A stretch of DNA of 64,000 nt, from positions 124,001 to 188,000 of the forward strand of contig DATMXP010000023.1 of the NCBI GenBank assembly GCA_035561515.1, written 5' to 3'. This DNA is from Terriglobales bacterium. Its GTDB lineage: Bacteria; Acidobacteriota; Terriglobia; Terriglobales; Acidobacteriaceae. The notes beneath the pieces are model-generated. The model was not told the origin of the DNA. It did not search any database and saw only the letters and a list, made by a program, of their open reading frames with translations. Position numbers and translations under genes: made by a program. Within the stretch, counting starts at the first letter, position 1; every line of letters begins with the position of its first letter. Positions 19,773-28,131 of this stretch are shown here, one piece after another.

Positions 19773-20296
19773 GTTCGGAACTGAAGTGGCCGACAAACGA
19801 TCAGACGAGAAGCAATGTCCCACCTAAGTGGCGAACGGACTTTCCGATTGAATGGGAAGGCGACCATTACGTAAGCCGCCGGGAAATGGTGAAGTTCCTT
19901 ACTCTCGGTTCCCTTCTGCTGGCGGCAGCGAACTGGATCACGGCGATTGCGGCGAGATTTCTGCGCAAGGAATCGACGGCGGTGCGTTCGATTGGGACGA
20001 TGGACATGCTGAACCAGAATGGATCTCTATTGTTCCGGTATCCGACGGACCAGGACCCTTGCATTGCGGTTCGCACACCAGAAGGGAAACTGGTTGCGTA
20101 TTCACAGGTCTGCACTCATCTTTCCTGCGCGGTCGTTTACAGCAAGGACGAGAACAAACTGCTCTGCCCGTGTCACAAGGGAGCGTTCAATGTCGCGGAG
20201 GGAGCGCCGACGGGAGGACCTCCGACCAGGCGCCTGCCGAGGATTCGAATCGAGCAGCGTGGAAACGAGATATTCGCCAGCGGAGTGGAGGTCTAG
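19769..20296 (+). CDS. Tat-type membrane-anchored Rieske [2Fe-2S] protein
   Basis: 175-aa Rieske protein. Cluster ligands are C115/H117 and C133/H136 (CTHLSC...CPCHKGAF); the extra C120 and C135 form the disulfide of high-potential, bc1/b6f-type Rieske centres. N-terminus: about 35 polar residues, a twin-arginine motif ([10 protein letters not shown]37-R38) and one hydrophobic helix (about 43-61), the arrangement of a Tat-exported, N-terminally anchored Rieske protein. The domain should therefore sit outside the inner membrane, opposite the cytoplasmic Mo and Fe-S subunits. No cytochrome bc1 b or c1 gene is adjacent. Confidence 0.9.
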   Translation: MSSELKWPTNDQTRSNVPPKWRTDFPIEWEGDHYVSRREMVKFLTLGSLLLAAANWITAIAARFLRKESTAVRSIGTMDMLNQNGSLLFRYPTDQDPCIAVRTPEGKLVAYSQVCTHLSCAVVYSKDENKLLCPCHKGAFNVAEGAPTGGPPTRRLPRIRIEQRGNEIFASGVEV

Positions 20297-20533
20297 ATGA
20301 GTGTACGTTCGCAAGGCACAACGCTATTCACAGCCATCCTGATACTTGTGGCGAGCACGGTGGTAATCCAGTTGTGGCTGCTGACGGTCTCGATGGAAGC
20401 GCTCCTCGCGCATGAGACGAAGATACTTGTTCCGGCGGCGATCGGCTCGACCGTGCTCTTAGCAATCAATGCGGGTCTGCTCACCTACGTTTTTCGGTTC
20501 GATCGCGAAACTTCAACCGGAAAACAGGAATAA
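20297..20533 (+). CDS. small two-helix membrane protein at the end of the nitrate operon
   Basis: 78-aa protein with two predicted transmembrane helices (about 9-32 and 43-66) and short charged ends. It starts at the base immediately after the Rieske stop, which supports it as a genuine operon member. It resembles in size and pattern small conserved membrane proteins of unknown function (possibly DUF6755-like, not verified). It carries no Cys and no clear haem ligand pair. A structural or assembly role in the membrane complex is plausible. Confidence 0.75.
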   Translation: MSVRSQGTTLFTAILILVASTVVIQLWLLTVSMEALLAHETKILVPAAIGSTVLLAINAGLLTYVFRFDRETSTGKQE

Positions 20534-20646
20534 ACCTCAACCGGCTATTCGGAGTGTTCAGCTTCGATTGGCTTCCTCAGTATTGCGAAAAACTCTAGTG
20601 GTTGCCGTATCGGCAAGTCATAGCTATCCTTGTGCATTCAGCGAGT

Positions 20647-20654
20647 AAACGTTT
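20647..20654. promoter_or_regulatory. candidate LacI-type operator before araD
   Basis: AAACGTTT is a perfect 8-bp palindrome with the central CG typical of LacI-family operators. It lies 16 bases upstream of the araD start, where a bound repressor would block initiation. The LacI gene at 24448 at the end of this operon is the natural candidate regulator. The core is short, so chance occurrence is possible. Confidence 0.35.
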
Positions 20655-20670
20655 TCTCACCAGGAGCACT

Positions 20671-21369
20671 ATGCTGCTGAAAAGCCTTCGCGAGGAAGTT
20701 CTGGAAGCCAATCTTGAGCTCGTGCGGCGCGGTCTTGTGCTGTACACCTTCGGTAATGCCAGCGGCATCTCGCGTGACGAGAACCTCGTCGCCATCAAGC
20801 CAAGCGGCGTCCCGTACGAGGGCATGACAGCAGCCGATATCGTCATCTCCGACCTCGACGGCAAGGTGGTTGACGGCAAGCTGCGACCTTCATCCGACCT
20901 GGCGACACACCTCGAGTTGTACAAGGCTTTTCCCAAGATCGGCGGCGTAACCCACACGCATTCCGAGTTTGCTACGGCCTGGGCGCAATCTGGAAAACCG
21001 ATTCCCTGCTTCGGAACTACGCACGCGGACTACTTCCATGGACCGGTGCCAGTGACCGACTCAATGTCGGCCGAAGCAATCGAGGGCGAGTACGAGAAAG
21101 ATACCGGAACAGCCATCATAGAAGCCTTCAGACAGTTGGACTACGAGAGTGTACCGGCAGTCCTGGTGCTGAATCATGGGCCATTCACATGGGGCAAGGA
21201 TGCAGCTTCCGCGGCATTCAACGCCGTCATTCTGGAGCATGTGGCGCGAGTTGCGTACCGGACGGTAACGCTCAATAGCGAGGCGCCAGCGATTTCAAAA
21301 GTACTGCACAATAAGCATTTCTTACGGAAACACGGCAGCAAGGCCTACTACGGCCAAAACAAACATTAA
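20671..21369 (+). CDS. araD: L-ribulose-5-phosphate 4-epimerase (class II aldolase family)
   Basis: 232-aa class II aldolase/adducin-fold zinc enzyme converting L-ribulose-5-P to D-xylulose-5-P. Motifs: GNASGISRDENL and KPSGVPYEGM for phosphate binding, zinc ligands in VTHTHSEFATAWAQ, DYFHGPVPVTDSM, and the late NHGPFTWG segment, all AraD-typical rather than fuculose aldolase. ATG at 20671 is chosen because AGGAG lies 7 bases upstream; the longer in-frame start at 20602 has no such site. First gene of an arabinose operon with an isomerase (16 bases on) and ribulokinase. Confidence 0.92.
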   Translation: MLLKSLREEVLEANLELVRRGLVLYTFGNASGISRDENLVAIKPSGVPYEGMTAADIVISDLDGKVVDGKLRPSSDLATHLELYKAFPKIGGVTHTHSEFATAWAQSGKPIPCFGTTHADYFHGPVPVTDSMSAEAIEGEYEKDTGTAIIEAFRQLDYESVPAVLVLNHGPFTWGKDAASAAFNAVILEHVARVAYRTVTLNSEAPAISKVLHNKHFLRKHGSKAYYGQNKH

Positions 21370-21385
21370 GTATAAGGACGCACTT

Positions 21386-22798
21386 ATGAAGAAGATGACG
21401 ATGGGCATTATCGTCGGCAATCGCGGATTTTTTCCTGACCACCTGGCGAAGACCGGACGCGAAGAAATGATCGCCGCGGTACAGCAGGCCGGCATGGATG
21501 CAGTGGTACTCGACCCTTCGCAGAGCAAGTACGGAGCCGTGGAAACCCACGACGAAGCACACCGCTGCGCCGAGCTTTTCCGTGCAAACGAGGCAAGAAT
21601 TGATGGCGTCATCGTGACACTGCCGAACTTCGGCGACGAGCGGGCGATTGCGGACACGCTTCGGTTGGCGAATCTGCGGGTTCCCGTGCTGATTCAGGCC
21701 ACGCCAGACGATCCTTCGAAGATGACGATCGCACACCGCCGTGACAGTTTCTGCGGAAAGATGTCCGCCTGCAACAACCTCCGCCAGTACGGCATTCCGT
21801 ACACGCTCACGACGCTGCACACCGAGAGCCCTGACTCGGTGGAGTTCAAGACCGATCTCAAGAAGTTCGCTGCCGTGTGCCGCATTACGGGCGGCTTGAG
21901 AAATCTTCGTATCGGCAGCATCGGCGCTCGCCCGACGGCATTCAATACGGTTCGTTATAGCGAAAAGATTCTTGAGCGCAACGGAATCTCGGTGGAGACG
22001 CTCGACCTGTCCGAGGTCATTGGCCGTATCCAAAGAATGAAAGATACCGACGATCGCGCACAACAGAAGTTGGCATCGATCAAGAATTACGTTGGCACTA
22101 GCGGCGTCCCAGCGGAAGCGTTGATGAAGATGGCGAAACTGGGTGCGGTGATCGATGAATGGATGAGGGCGACAGCGGTTTCCGTGTCCGCCGTGCAGTG
22201 CTGGACGTCCATGGAGGAGAACCTCGGGGTCGTTCCCTGCACCGTGATGAGCATGATGTCCAATGGCCTGCTCTCCAGCGCGTGCGAGGTGGACGTCTGT
22301 GGAGTGCTGGCGATGCACGTTCTGCAACTCGCCTCGGGTACGCCTTCCGCGCTGCTCGACTGGAACAACAACTACGGCAACAATCCCGACAAGGCTGTCT
22401 GCTTCCACTGCTCGAACCTGCCCAAACACTTCTTCAACGATGTGAAGATGGACTATCAGGCCATCATCGCCGGTACGGTTGGGATCGAAAACACGTTCGG
22501 AACTTGCGTCGGCAAAGTCAAAGCCTCCCCGATGAGCTACGCGCGCTTTTCGACCGACGACACTTCCGGACGCCTTCGCGGCTACGTCGGAGAAGGCCGA
22601 TTCACGGACGATTCGCTCAACACCTTTGGCGGCGCTGGAGTGGTAGAGATTCCATCGATGCAGGAGCTGCTGCATTACATCTGCGCCAATGGATTCGAAC
22701 ATCACGTTGCGGCCAACATGTCTACCGTTGCATGGGCGGCTTACGAAGCGACCACCAATTATCTGGGCTGGGACATGTATCACCACGAACCGCGGTAA
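21386..22798 (+). CDS. L-fucose/L-arabinose isomerase-family protein, probable arabinose isomerase
   Basis: 470-aa sugar isomerase of the fucose isomerase-like fold rather than the classical AraA sequence family. The N-terminal Rossmann-like half begins MGIIVGNRGFFPDHLAKTG, and a central region has EENLGVVPCTVMSMMSNGLLSSACEVDVCG, with the conserved Glu/Asp and surrounding residues of fucose/arabinose isomerases. Placed between araD and ribulokinase with 16- and 12-base gaps and an AAGGACG ribosome binding site, it is the only candidate for the L-arabinose to L-ribulose step. Function is inferred from this position; fucose isomerisation is the alternative. Confidence 0.78.
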   Translation: MKKMTMGIIVGNRGFFPDHLAKTGREEMIAAVQQAGMDAVVLDPSQSKYGAVETHDEAHRCAELFRANEARIDGVIVTLPNFGDERAIADTLRLANLRVPVLIQATPDDPSKMTIAHRRDSFCGKMSACNNLRQYGIPYTLTTLHTESPDSVEFKTDLKKFAAVCRITGGLRNLRIGSIGARPTAFNTVRYSEKILERNGISVETLDLSEVIGRIQRMKDTDDRAQQKLASIKNYVGTSGVPAEALMKMAKLGAVIDEWMRATAVSVSAVQCWTSMEENLGVVPCTVMSMMSNGLLSSACEVDVCGVLAMHVLQLASGTPSALLDWNNNYGNNPDKAVCFHCSNLPKHFFNDVKMDYQAIIAGTVGIENTFGTCVGKVKASPMSYARFSTDDTSGRLRGYVGEGRFTDDSLNTFGGAGVVEIPSMQELLHYICANGFEHHVAANMSTVAWAAYEATTNYLGWDMYHHEPR

Positions 22799-22810
22799 AC
22801 GAGGACGGGC

Positions 22811-24397
22811 ATGGCAATCGTCGCAGGAGTAGATTTCGGAACGCTAAGTGTTCGGGTGTCGATTGTGGACAGCGAGCGCGGGGTACTCGGAACTGCAGTG
22901 GCCAGCTATCCCCTCCACCGAAAACGCGAAGACCCGGAGTATGCAACGCAGTCGCACGAGGACCACATCCGTGCGCTTGCGGAAGCGACTCGTGCGGCAG
23001 TGAAGAACGCGGCCGTCAACGGTGACGACGTGAAAGGGATCGCCATCGATACCACAGGTTCCTCGGTTATTCCGGTTGGGAAGGATATGGTCCCGCTCGG
23101 CGAATACTACTTGTGGTGTGACCATCGGGCAAAGGGCGAGGCCGCTGAAATCACGGCGGCCGCCCATCGCGAGGGGTTGGAAGCGATCAAGTGGTGCGGC
23201 GGTGTGTACTCGTCGGAGTGGGGATTCTCCAAGCTCCTCCATTGGTTGCGAACGAATCCCGACAAGCGCAGCAGTTTCGTGACGGCTTTTGAACATTGCG
23301 ACTTTGTCGCGGCAACGCTTTGCGGGATCACCGATTCCACAAAGGTAAAACGCAGTGCCTGCGCAATGGGACACAAATGGTTATGGAACGAGTCGCTCGG
23401 CGGCCTGCCTCCAGAGAAGTTCCTGGCCGGTGTGGACCCGCTGCTTGCGGGGGTACGCGATAAGTTGCAGGGCGAGTACGCAACGTCCGACAACATTGCC
23501 GGAACCCTCTCTCCATTCTGGGCTGACAAACTTGGCCTGAAACCGGGCATTCCGATTCCGGTGGGCGCCTTCGATGCTCACTGGGATGCCATCGGCGCAG
23601 GATGCGGCACCGACGACATGGTGAACGTGATCGGCACCTCCACCTGCATCATTGGTATCACGAGGTCGCCGAACCTGGTGCCCGGCGTTTGCGGCGTGGT
23701 TCCGGGCAGTGTCCACCCGCAGCGCACAGGTATCGAAGCCGGATTATCGGCCGTGGGAGACATTTTCAATGCGATCGCAGCCCGTGCGGGAACGGACGTG
23801 GAAAAACTGTCGAAAGGCCTGGAGAAATACATAGCAGGACAGACTGGGCTTCTCCGCATGACCTGGGATAACGGCGATCGCACGGTGTTGGTGAATCCGA
23901 ACCTGCGCGGCATTACGCTCGGATGGAATCTGCAGACCACGGCACAGGACGAACTGTTTGCGGCCATTGAGGGCACGGCATTCCACACGCGGGTGATCCT
24001 CGACCGCATGGCCGAGAACGGTGTTCACATCAAGCGCGTAATAAATGGCGGAGGCATTCCTCCGAAGAACTCAACATTGAACCGCGTATATGCGAATGTG
24101 CTCGGGCGCCCTGTCCTGGTTCCGGAAAAGAGCGTGGTCAGTCTCGGTTCTGCAATCTTTGCCTTCCTCGCCGCGGGAACTTTCAAAGGGGTTGAAGAGG
24201 CGCAAAAGGCCCTTTGTCCTCCGCACAAGACGTACATGCCAGATGCGACAGAGCAAGAGGTCTACGAAGACCTATACACCTGCTACCGAAACCTCTATTT
24301 TGCGTTCGGTGATCCCAAGTCGGCGAGGATGGGAGATGTTCTTCCCACTCTGATTCGTACTGCCGAATCGGTGAACAACAAGATCAGCGCTCATTGA
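22811..24397 (+). CDS. araB: ribulokinase (FGGY-family carbohydrate kinase)
   Basis: 528-aa kinase phosphorylating L-ribulose with ATP. N-terminal phosphate loop GVDFGTLSVRVSIVD, IDTTGSSVIPV, the substrate segment YLWCDHRAKGEA, the catalytic Asp region GAFDAHWDAIGAG, and C-terminal FGGY motifs (INGGGIPPKNSTLNRVYANVLGRPV; GSAIFAFLAAG) are all present. WCDHR is more characteristic of ribulokinase than of xylulokinase or glycerol kinase. Third gene of the arabinose operon. Confidence 0.92.
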   Translation: MAIVAGVDFGTLSVRVSIVDSERGVLGTAVASYPLHRKREDPEYATQSHEDHIRALAEATRAAVKNAAVNGDDVKGIAIDTTGSSVIPVGKDMVPLGEYYLWCDHRAKGEAAEITAAAHREGLEAIKWCGGVYSSEWGFSKLLHWLRTNPDKRSSFVTAFEHCDFVAATLCGITDSTKVKRSACAMGHKWLWNESLGGLPPEKFLAGVDPLLAGVRDKLQGEYATSDNIAGTLSPFWADKLGLKPGIPIPVGAFDAHWDAIGAGCGTDDMVNVIGTSTCIIGITRSPNLVPGVCGVVPGSVHPQRTGIEAGLSAVGDIFNAIAARAGTDVEKLSKGLEKYIAGQTGLLRMTWDNGDRTVLVNPNLRGITLGWNLQTTAQDELFAAIEGTAFHTRVILDRMAENGVHIKRVINGGGIPPKNSTLNRVYANVLGRPVLVPEKSVVSLGSAIFAFLAAGTFKGVEEAQKALCPPHKTYMPDATEQEVYEDLYTCYRNLYFAFGDPKSARMGDVLPTLIRTAESVNNKISAH

Positions 24398-24410
24398 GGT
24401 TTGTTAAACC
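24398..24410. promoter_or_regulatory. short palindrome between araB and LacI gene
   Basis: GGTTT-GTT-AAACC is an inverted repeat immediately after the araB stop and 37 bases before the LacI start. It could be an operator for autoregulation of the repressor gene, or a weak hairpin. Confidence 0.3.
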
Positions 24411-24447
24411 GATTTGTTGTGGCGCCTGAAACTCGAAGAGCTGCTCA

Positions 24448-25488
24448 ATGAATATCCGAGAAGTCGCGAAGAAAGCGAAAGTCTCGACGGCGACGGTATC
24501 ACGCACGATCAATCACGTTTCGACAGTTGATCCGCAACTGGCAAAACGCGTGTGGAAAGTGGTGGAACAATTCGGCTTTCATCCCAACGTGCAGGCACGC
24601 GCGCTCGTTTCCGGACGAAGCCGGATTGTGGGACTCGTGGTTTCGGAGATCACCAACCCATTCTTCCCTGAAATTGTCCGCGCGTTCGAAGAGATTGCGG
24701 TCGATCACAATTACGAGATACTGCTCGGCTCAACCGGCTCCGATTCGAAGAGAACAGAACTGGCGGTGCGTCGCATGATCGAGCGGCGCGTGGATGGCGT
24801 TGCGGTCCTGACGTTTGGGATGGAAGAAGACCTGATGGCTCACTTGCGTTACCGGAAGGTGCCGTTGGTCTTCGTAGACGTAGGGCCGCCAGTGAACGGA
24901 GTCAGCAACATCAACATCGATTATCAGACCGGCATCCGGCAAGGGGTACAACACCTGGCGGGCCTTGGTCACCGGAGGATCGCATTCATCTCCGGCCCGC
25001 TTCGGCTTAAGTCCGCACAGGCACGCAAAAAGGCCTTTGAAACTGCCATACGCGAGAAACAGTTGCGGATTCCGAAAGGGTTTGTCATCGAAGGTGATCA
25101 TACGCTGGAAGGCGGAATGCGGTGCCTGGCCCGACTGGCAGCTCTGAAATCTCGACCGACGGCGGTCATGTGCTCCAACGACATGACCGCGATCGGAGTC
25201 CTTCGTGAAGCTTATGAGTTGGGAATCTCCATTCCCGATCAACTTTCAGTTGTAGGTTTCGATGATATTCACCTTGCGCAGTTTGTGACACCGCCGTTGA
25301 CCACCATTCAGATGTCACAGACGGCTTTGGCTCGACTTGCGTTCGACGCACTGATGGATGCGCTAAAAGTCGAATGCCCCTCCGAAACGTCACGCAACTA
25401 CGTACTGACAACAAGCCTGGTACTCCGAAAGTCCACGGCATTAGCTGCACAAGTTCGTGAATCCGGCATTTGCCAGAGTTTGTTCTGA
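24448..25488 (+). CDS. LacI-family transcriptional regulator (probable arabinose operon repressor)
   Basis: 346-aa repressor. HTH at residues 1-22 (MNIREVAKKAKVSTATVSRTIN), hinge ending in NVQARALVSGRSR, then effector domain with GLVVSEITNPFFPEIVRAFEE and the conserved SNDMTAIGVLREAYELGISIPDQLSVVGFDDI. It lies 50 bases downstream of araB on the same strand, so it is likely co-transcribed with the arabinose genes and senses an arabinose-pathway sugar. Palindromes at 20647 and 24398 are candidate sites. Confidence 0.9.
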   Translation: MNIREVAKKAKVSTATVSRTINHVSTVDPQLAKRVWKVVEQFGFHPNVQARALVSGRSRIVGLVVSEITNPFFPEIVRAFEEIAVDHNYEILLGSTGSDSKRTELAVRRMIERRVDGVAVLTFGMEEDLMAHLRYRKVPLVFVDVGPPVNGVSNINIDYQTGIRQGVQHLAGLGHRRIAFISGPLRLKSAQARKKAFETAIREKQLRIPKGFVIEGDHTLEGGMRCLARLAALKSRPTAVMCSNDMTAIGVLREAYELGISIPDQLSVVGFDDIHLAQFVTPPLTTIQMSQTALARLAFDALMDALKVECPSETSRNYVLTTSLVLRKSTALAAQVRESGICQSLF

Positions 25489-25507
25489 GCTCTTTTCCGG
25501 ACAGAAC
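25482..25507. terminator. weak hairpin between convergent LacI and SGNH genes
   Basis: GTTCTG (25482-25487) and CAGAAC (25502-25507) can pair around a 14-base loop that includes TCTTTT. It overlaps the LacI stop and abuts the SGNH stop. The stem is short; a shared terminator is possible but weakly supported. Confidence 0.3.
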
Positions 25508-26752
25508 TCAGCGAAAGAGTCTGAGATCGATGGCATCTCCCATCATTTTGTATCCGAGGGCGTTGGGGTGTAGATGATCACCCGTATCGGCAGTCGGGAG
25601 CAATCGTGCGGGATCTTTCGGATCGCGCAGCGCCGCATCGAAGTCGATGACTGCATCGAATTTTCCGCTGGTTCGGATCCACTTGTTTATGGTCTGCCGG
25701 TCCGCTTCGATGTCAGGGGCAAAGTAGAACGATCCGCCAAAGGGCAGAATGGTCGCGCCATACACCCGGATACCTTTTGCGTGGGCGCGAGTTATCATCT
25801 GCTCGTAAGCGGCGATGATGTCATCAGCTGTGGCCCATGATTCCTTTCGTTCGCGGGCCCGAATGCGAGTGCCAAGGTCGTTGACTCCTTCGAGAATAAT
25901 CAGCCACCGAACCGCAGTTTGGGCGAGGACATCACGGTCAAACCGGGCAAGAGCATTCGGGCCAAGGCCATCGTGCAAGAGGCGGTTGCCGCCGATGCCG
26001 TGATTCAGTACACCTACGTTACGGGTCTTTTTGTCGCCTTGAAGGCGCCGGGCGAGTTGATCCGTCCACCGATCGTTTCCGTTAGTTGTGGATCCGCGGC
26101 CATCGGTGATCGAGTCGCCTAGCGCGACGACTGCACAACAGGCACCGGCATCAAGAACATCTACGCCGTTGATAACGTACCAGCGATCAGCTTTGACCCC
26201 ATCGGGCATCGCTGCGGCGTCAACGGTCTCACCCTTTTGCAGATAAGAGGTCGTGCGCGATCCGGGATGACTCGTTACCGCCTCTGGCACCTCACCGAAA
26301 GCGAGGGTAATGGCGACGTCAGTCAGGGGAGCGAGTCTGAAATCCAGCGAATCTGAAATCAGAAGTGCGCCGGCGGGAATTACGGCACTGCCCTTACCGT
26401 TGAAAGTCAGCGGTTTGTCGCTCTGAGGTGTAATAGCTCCGCCTCCAGCGGAAAGTGCCACATGTGCGGCTTTGACGACAAGAGGTGTCCTTCCCACCGC
26501 ATTCGAGAGTCGCACGCGGATGCGAGCACCGCCTACTGAAGCACGGATCACCTGCCGCAACGTGGAGTCGGTCAGGCCCGGCGGCGGGGGCACATTCTCC
26601 GCAATCGCAAGGTACGGAGACGATGCCCATGTGCCCACCCAACGGGCGTCTTCACTGAAACCTGAAGAAGACTTCTGAGCAACTGCCGAGGTCACACAAT
26701 GCGTACAAAGAAGAAAGATGAAGACCAGTTGAATGTTTCTTTTCAATTTCAC
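25508..26752 (-). CDS. secreted SGNH/GDSL-type hydrolase (probable carbohydrate esterase)
   Basis: 414-aa secreted protein: signal peptide (about 1-25), an N-terminal beta-domain (about 35-190) and a C-terminal SGNH hydrolase domain. Block I is ALGDSITDGRG (nucleophile Ser), block II/III are HGIGGNRLLHDG and LEGVNDLG, and block V is DHLHPNALG with the catalytic Asp-His. Such esterases remove acetyl or feruloyl groups from plant and microbial polysaccharides. GTG start with GAGGATC upstream. It is divergent from a LacI regulator gene and next to uronate-polymer enzymes, so deacetylation of that polymer is inferred. Confidence 0.87.
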   Translation of the reverse strand: MKLKRNIQLVFIFLLCTHCVTSAVAQKSSSGFSEDARWVGTWASSPYLAIAENVPPPPGLTDSTLRQVIRASVGGARIRVRLSNAVGRTPLVVKAAHVALSAGGGAITPQSDKPLTFNGKGSAVIPAGALLISDSLDFRLAPLTDVAITLAFGEVPEAVTSHPGSRTTSYLQKGETVDAAAMPDGVKADRWYVINGVDVLDAGACCAVVALGDSITDGRGSTTNGNDRWTDQLARRLQGDKKTRNVGVLNHGIGGNRLLHDGLGPNALARFDRDVLAQTAVRWLIILEGVNDLGTRIRARERKESWATADDIIAAYEQMITRAHAKGIRVYGATILPFGGSFYFAPDIEADRQTINKWIRTSGKFDAVIDFDAALRDPKDPARLLPTADTGDHLHPNALGYKMMGDAIDLRLFR

Positions 26753-27020
26753 GAGTGATCCTCAGTAAGAACAAGATTGAGTGATTGGAATGTCGTCCAA
26801 GGGTGGTTCGACGGTACGCCCGTGTAGGAGAGCAAAGAGTTCGCCAAACATCATCTGCCCATATAAGTTCGCGGCCCGAATTATATGAGTGTTTCCAGTC
26901 CCTGTCGAGCGTCCGTGTAGACGACAGTTACAGTATGACGCTTCTGACAACGTTCGTCCCAGTAGTACGTTTTTCGAGTTAAGTTGCTGGAATCGATTTC
27001 CCTGTGACACACTTCCCTTA

Positions 27021-28124
27021 ATGTCCAAAAAGAAAGCAAGACAGCGGGCGCGTGTCTCCATTGGAGCCGCAAAACCGACGCTGAAGCAACTGGCCGAACG
27101 GGTTGGCCTTTCGCAGACCACAGTCTCCCTGGTGATGAATGGCGCCGAAGCGGCAATTGGAATTTCCGCAGACACACGGGAACGGATCCTGGCCGCAGCG
27201 CGCGAGATCAACTATCGACCCAGCTTCTTGGCGCGTTCGCTTCGAACCGGACGCAGTTACATGATCGGCGTCATGGTTCCAGCCATTACCGAAGGGTATA
27301 ACGTCGGAGTGCTGGGGGGCATTGAGGAGCACCTCGTTAAGGCTGGCTACCTGCACATCACGGTAAGCCACCATTTCCGGAGCGAACTCGTTCAGCGATA
27401 CAGCGCGACTTTCCTGGACCGCTCGGTGGATGGCGTGATCTCCGCTTGCGGTCCCTGGGACACGGAACTTCCTGTGCCGGCGGTGACGATCTCCAGCTAC
27501 CCGTCGACGAAAAACACACCGTCGGTGATTCTGGATCACCAAGCCGCAGCAGAACTGGGGATGCGGCACCTTTACGACCTTGGGCACCGGAAAATCGCCG
27601 TTATGAAGGGCGTTGACTTTGTCCCGGATGCGAAAATTCGGTGGGAAACCATAAAACAGTTCGCATCTACGCTGGGCGTCGCGATATCGCCGAAGCTCGC
27701 CATGCCGATTGAAGCGTCTCAGTTTCCGAACACGACGCCGCGGAATGGATACACAGCGACCAAAAAGCTTCTTGCTTCCGGCGAGCCATTCACCGCAATT
27801 TTTGCCTTTAACGATGTAAGCGCCATCAGCGCTATGCGTGCATTAAGTGAGGCAGGGCTTCGAGTGCCCGAGGACATCTCCGTGATCGGTTTCGACGATA
27901 TCGAGAGCGCCGCATACCAGACACTCGGACTTACCACGATTCGTCAGCCGCTTAGGAAAATGGGATCTATCGCCGCCGAGACATTGATCCGACGCATTGA
28001 GGCTTCGAAAGCTGAGCTGGAGGGGATTCCAATCAAGATCGTCGTGGCCCCTGAGCTCGTAGTACGCGAGACCAGCGGACCGGCACGAACCGTGAACACC
28101 AAACAGCGCTTTCGTCGCGGCTGA
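27021..28124 (+). CDS. LacI-family transcriptional regulator
   Basis: 367-aa regulator. A short basic leader precedes the HTH (PTLKQLAERVGLSQTTVSLVMNG, about 15-37) and hinge (RPSFLARSLRTGRSY), then a sugar-binding effector domain with AFNDVSAISAMRALSEAGLRVPEDISVIGFDDIES. ATG at 27021 is the sensible start; an upstream in-frame ATG at 26889 reads through the divergent promoter region. Divergent from the SGNH esterase and convergent, 7 bases apart, with the big lyase. It likely controls this polysaccharide locus. Confidence 0.9.
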   Translation: MSKKKARQRARVSIGAAKPTLKQLAERVGLSQTTVSLVMNGAEAAIGISADTRERILAAAREINYRPSFLARSLRTGRSYMIGVMVPAITEGYNVGVLGGIEEHLVKAGYLHITVSHHFRSELVQRYSATFLDRSVDGVISACGPWDTELPVPAVTISSYPSTKNTPSVILDHQAAAELGMRHLYDLGHRKIAVMKGVDFVPDAKIRWETIKQFASTLGVAISPKLAMPIEASQFPNTTPRNGYTATKKLLASGEPFTAIFAFNDVSAISAMRALSEAGLRVPEDISVIGFDDIESAAYQTLGLTTIRQPLRKMGSIAAETLIRRIEASKAELEGIPIKIVVAPELVVRETSGPARTVNTKQRFRRG

Positions 28125-28131
28125 ATGAGTA

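Noticed and set aside
21272..22786. 504-aa antisense open frame over the isomerase
   Set aside because: Shadow with no domain; it also crosses the araD-isomerase gap and the coupled plus-strand operon.
26889..27020. N-terminal extension of the LacI gene at 27021
   Set aside because: The extra 44 residues are not HTH-like and would fill the divergent promoter; MSKKKARQ start fits the family.
26762..27211. 149-aa minus-strand open frame in the SGNH-LacI promoter region
   Set aside because: Lies over the LacI HTH coding sequence and the promoter; composition is that of antisense DNA.
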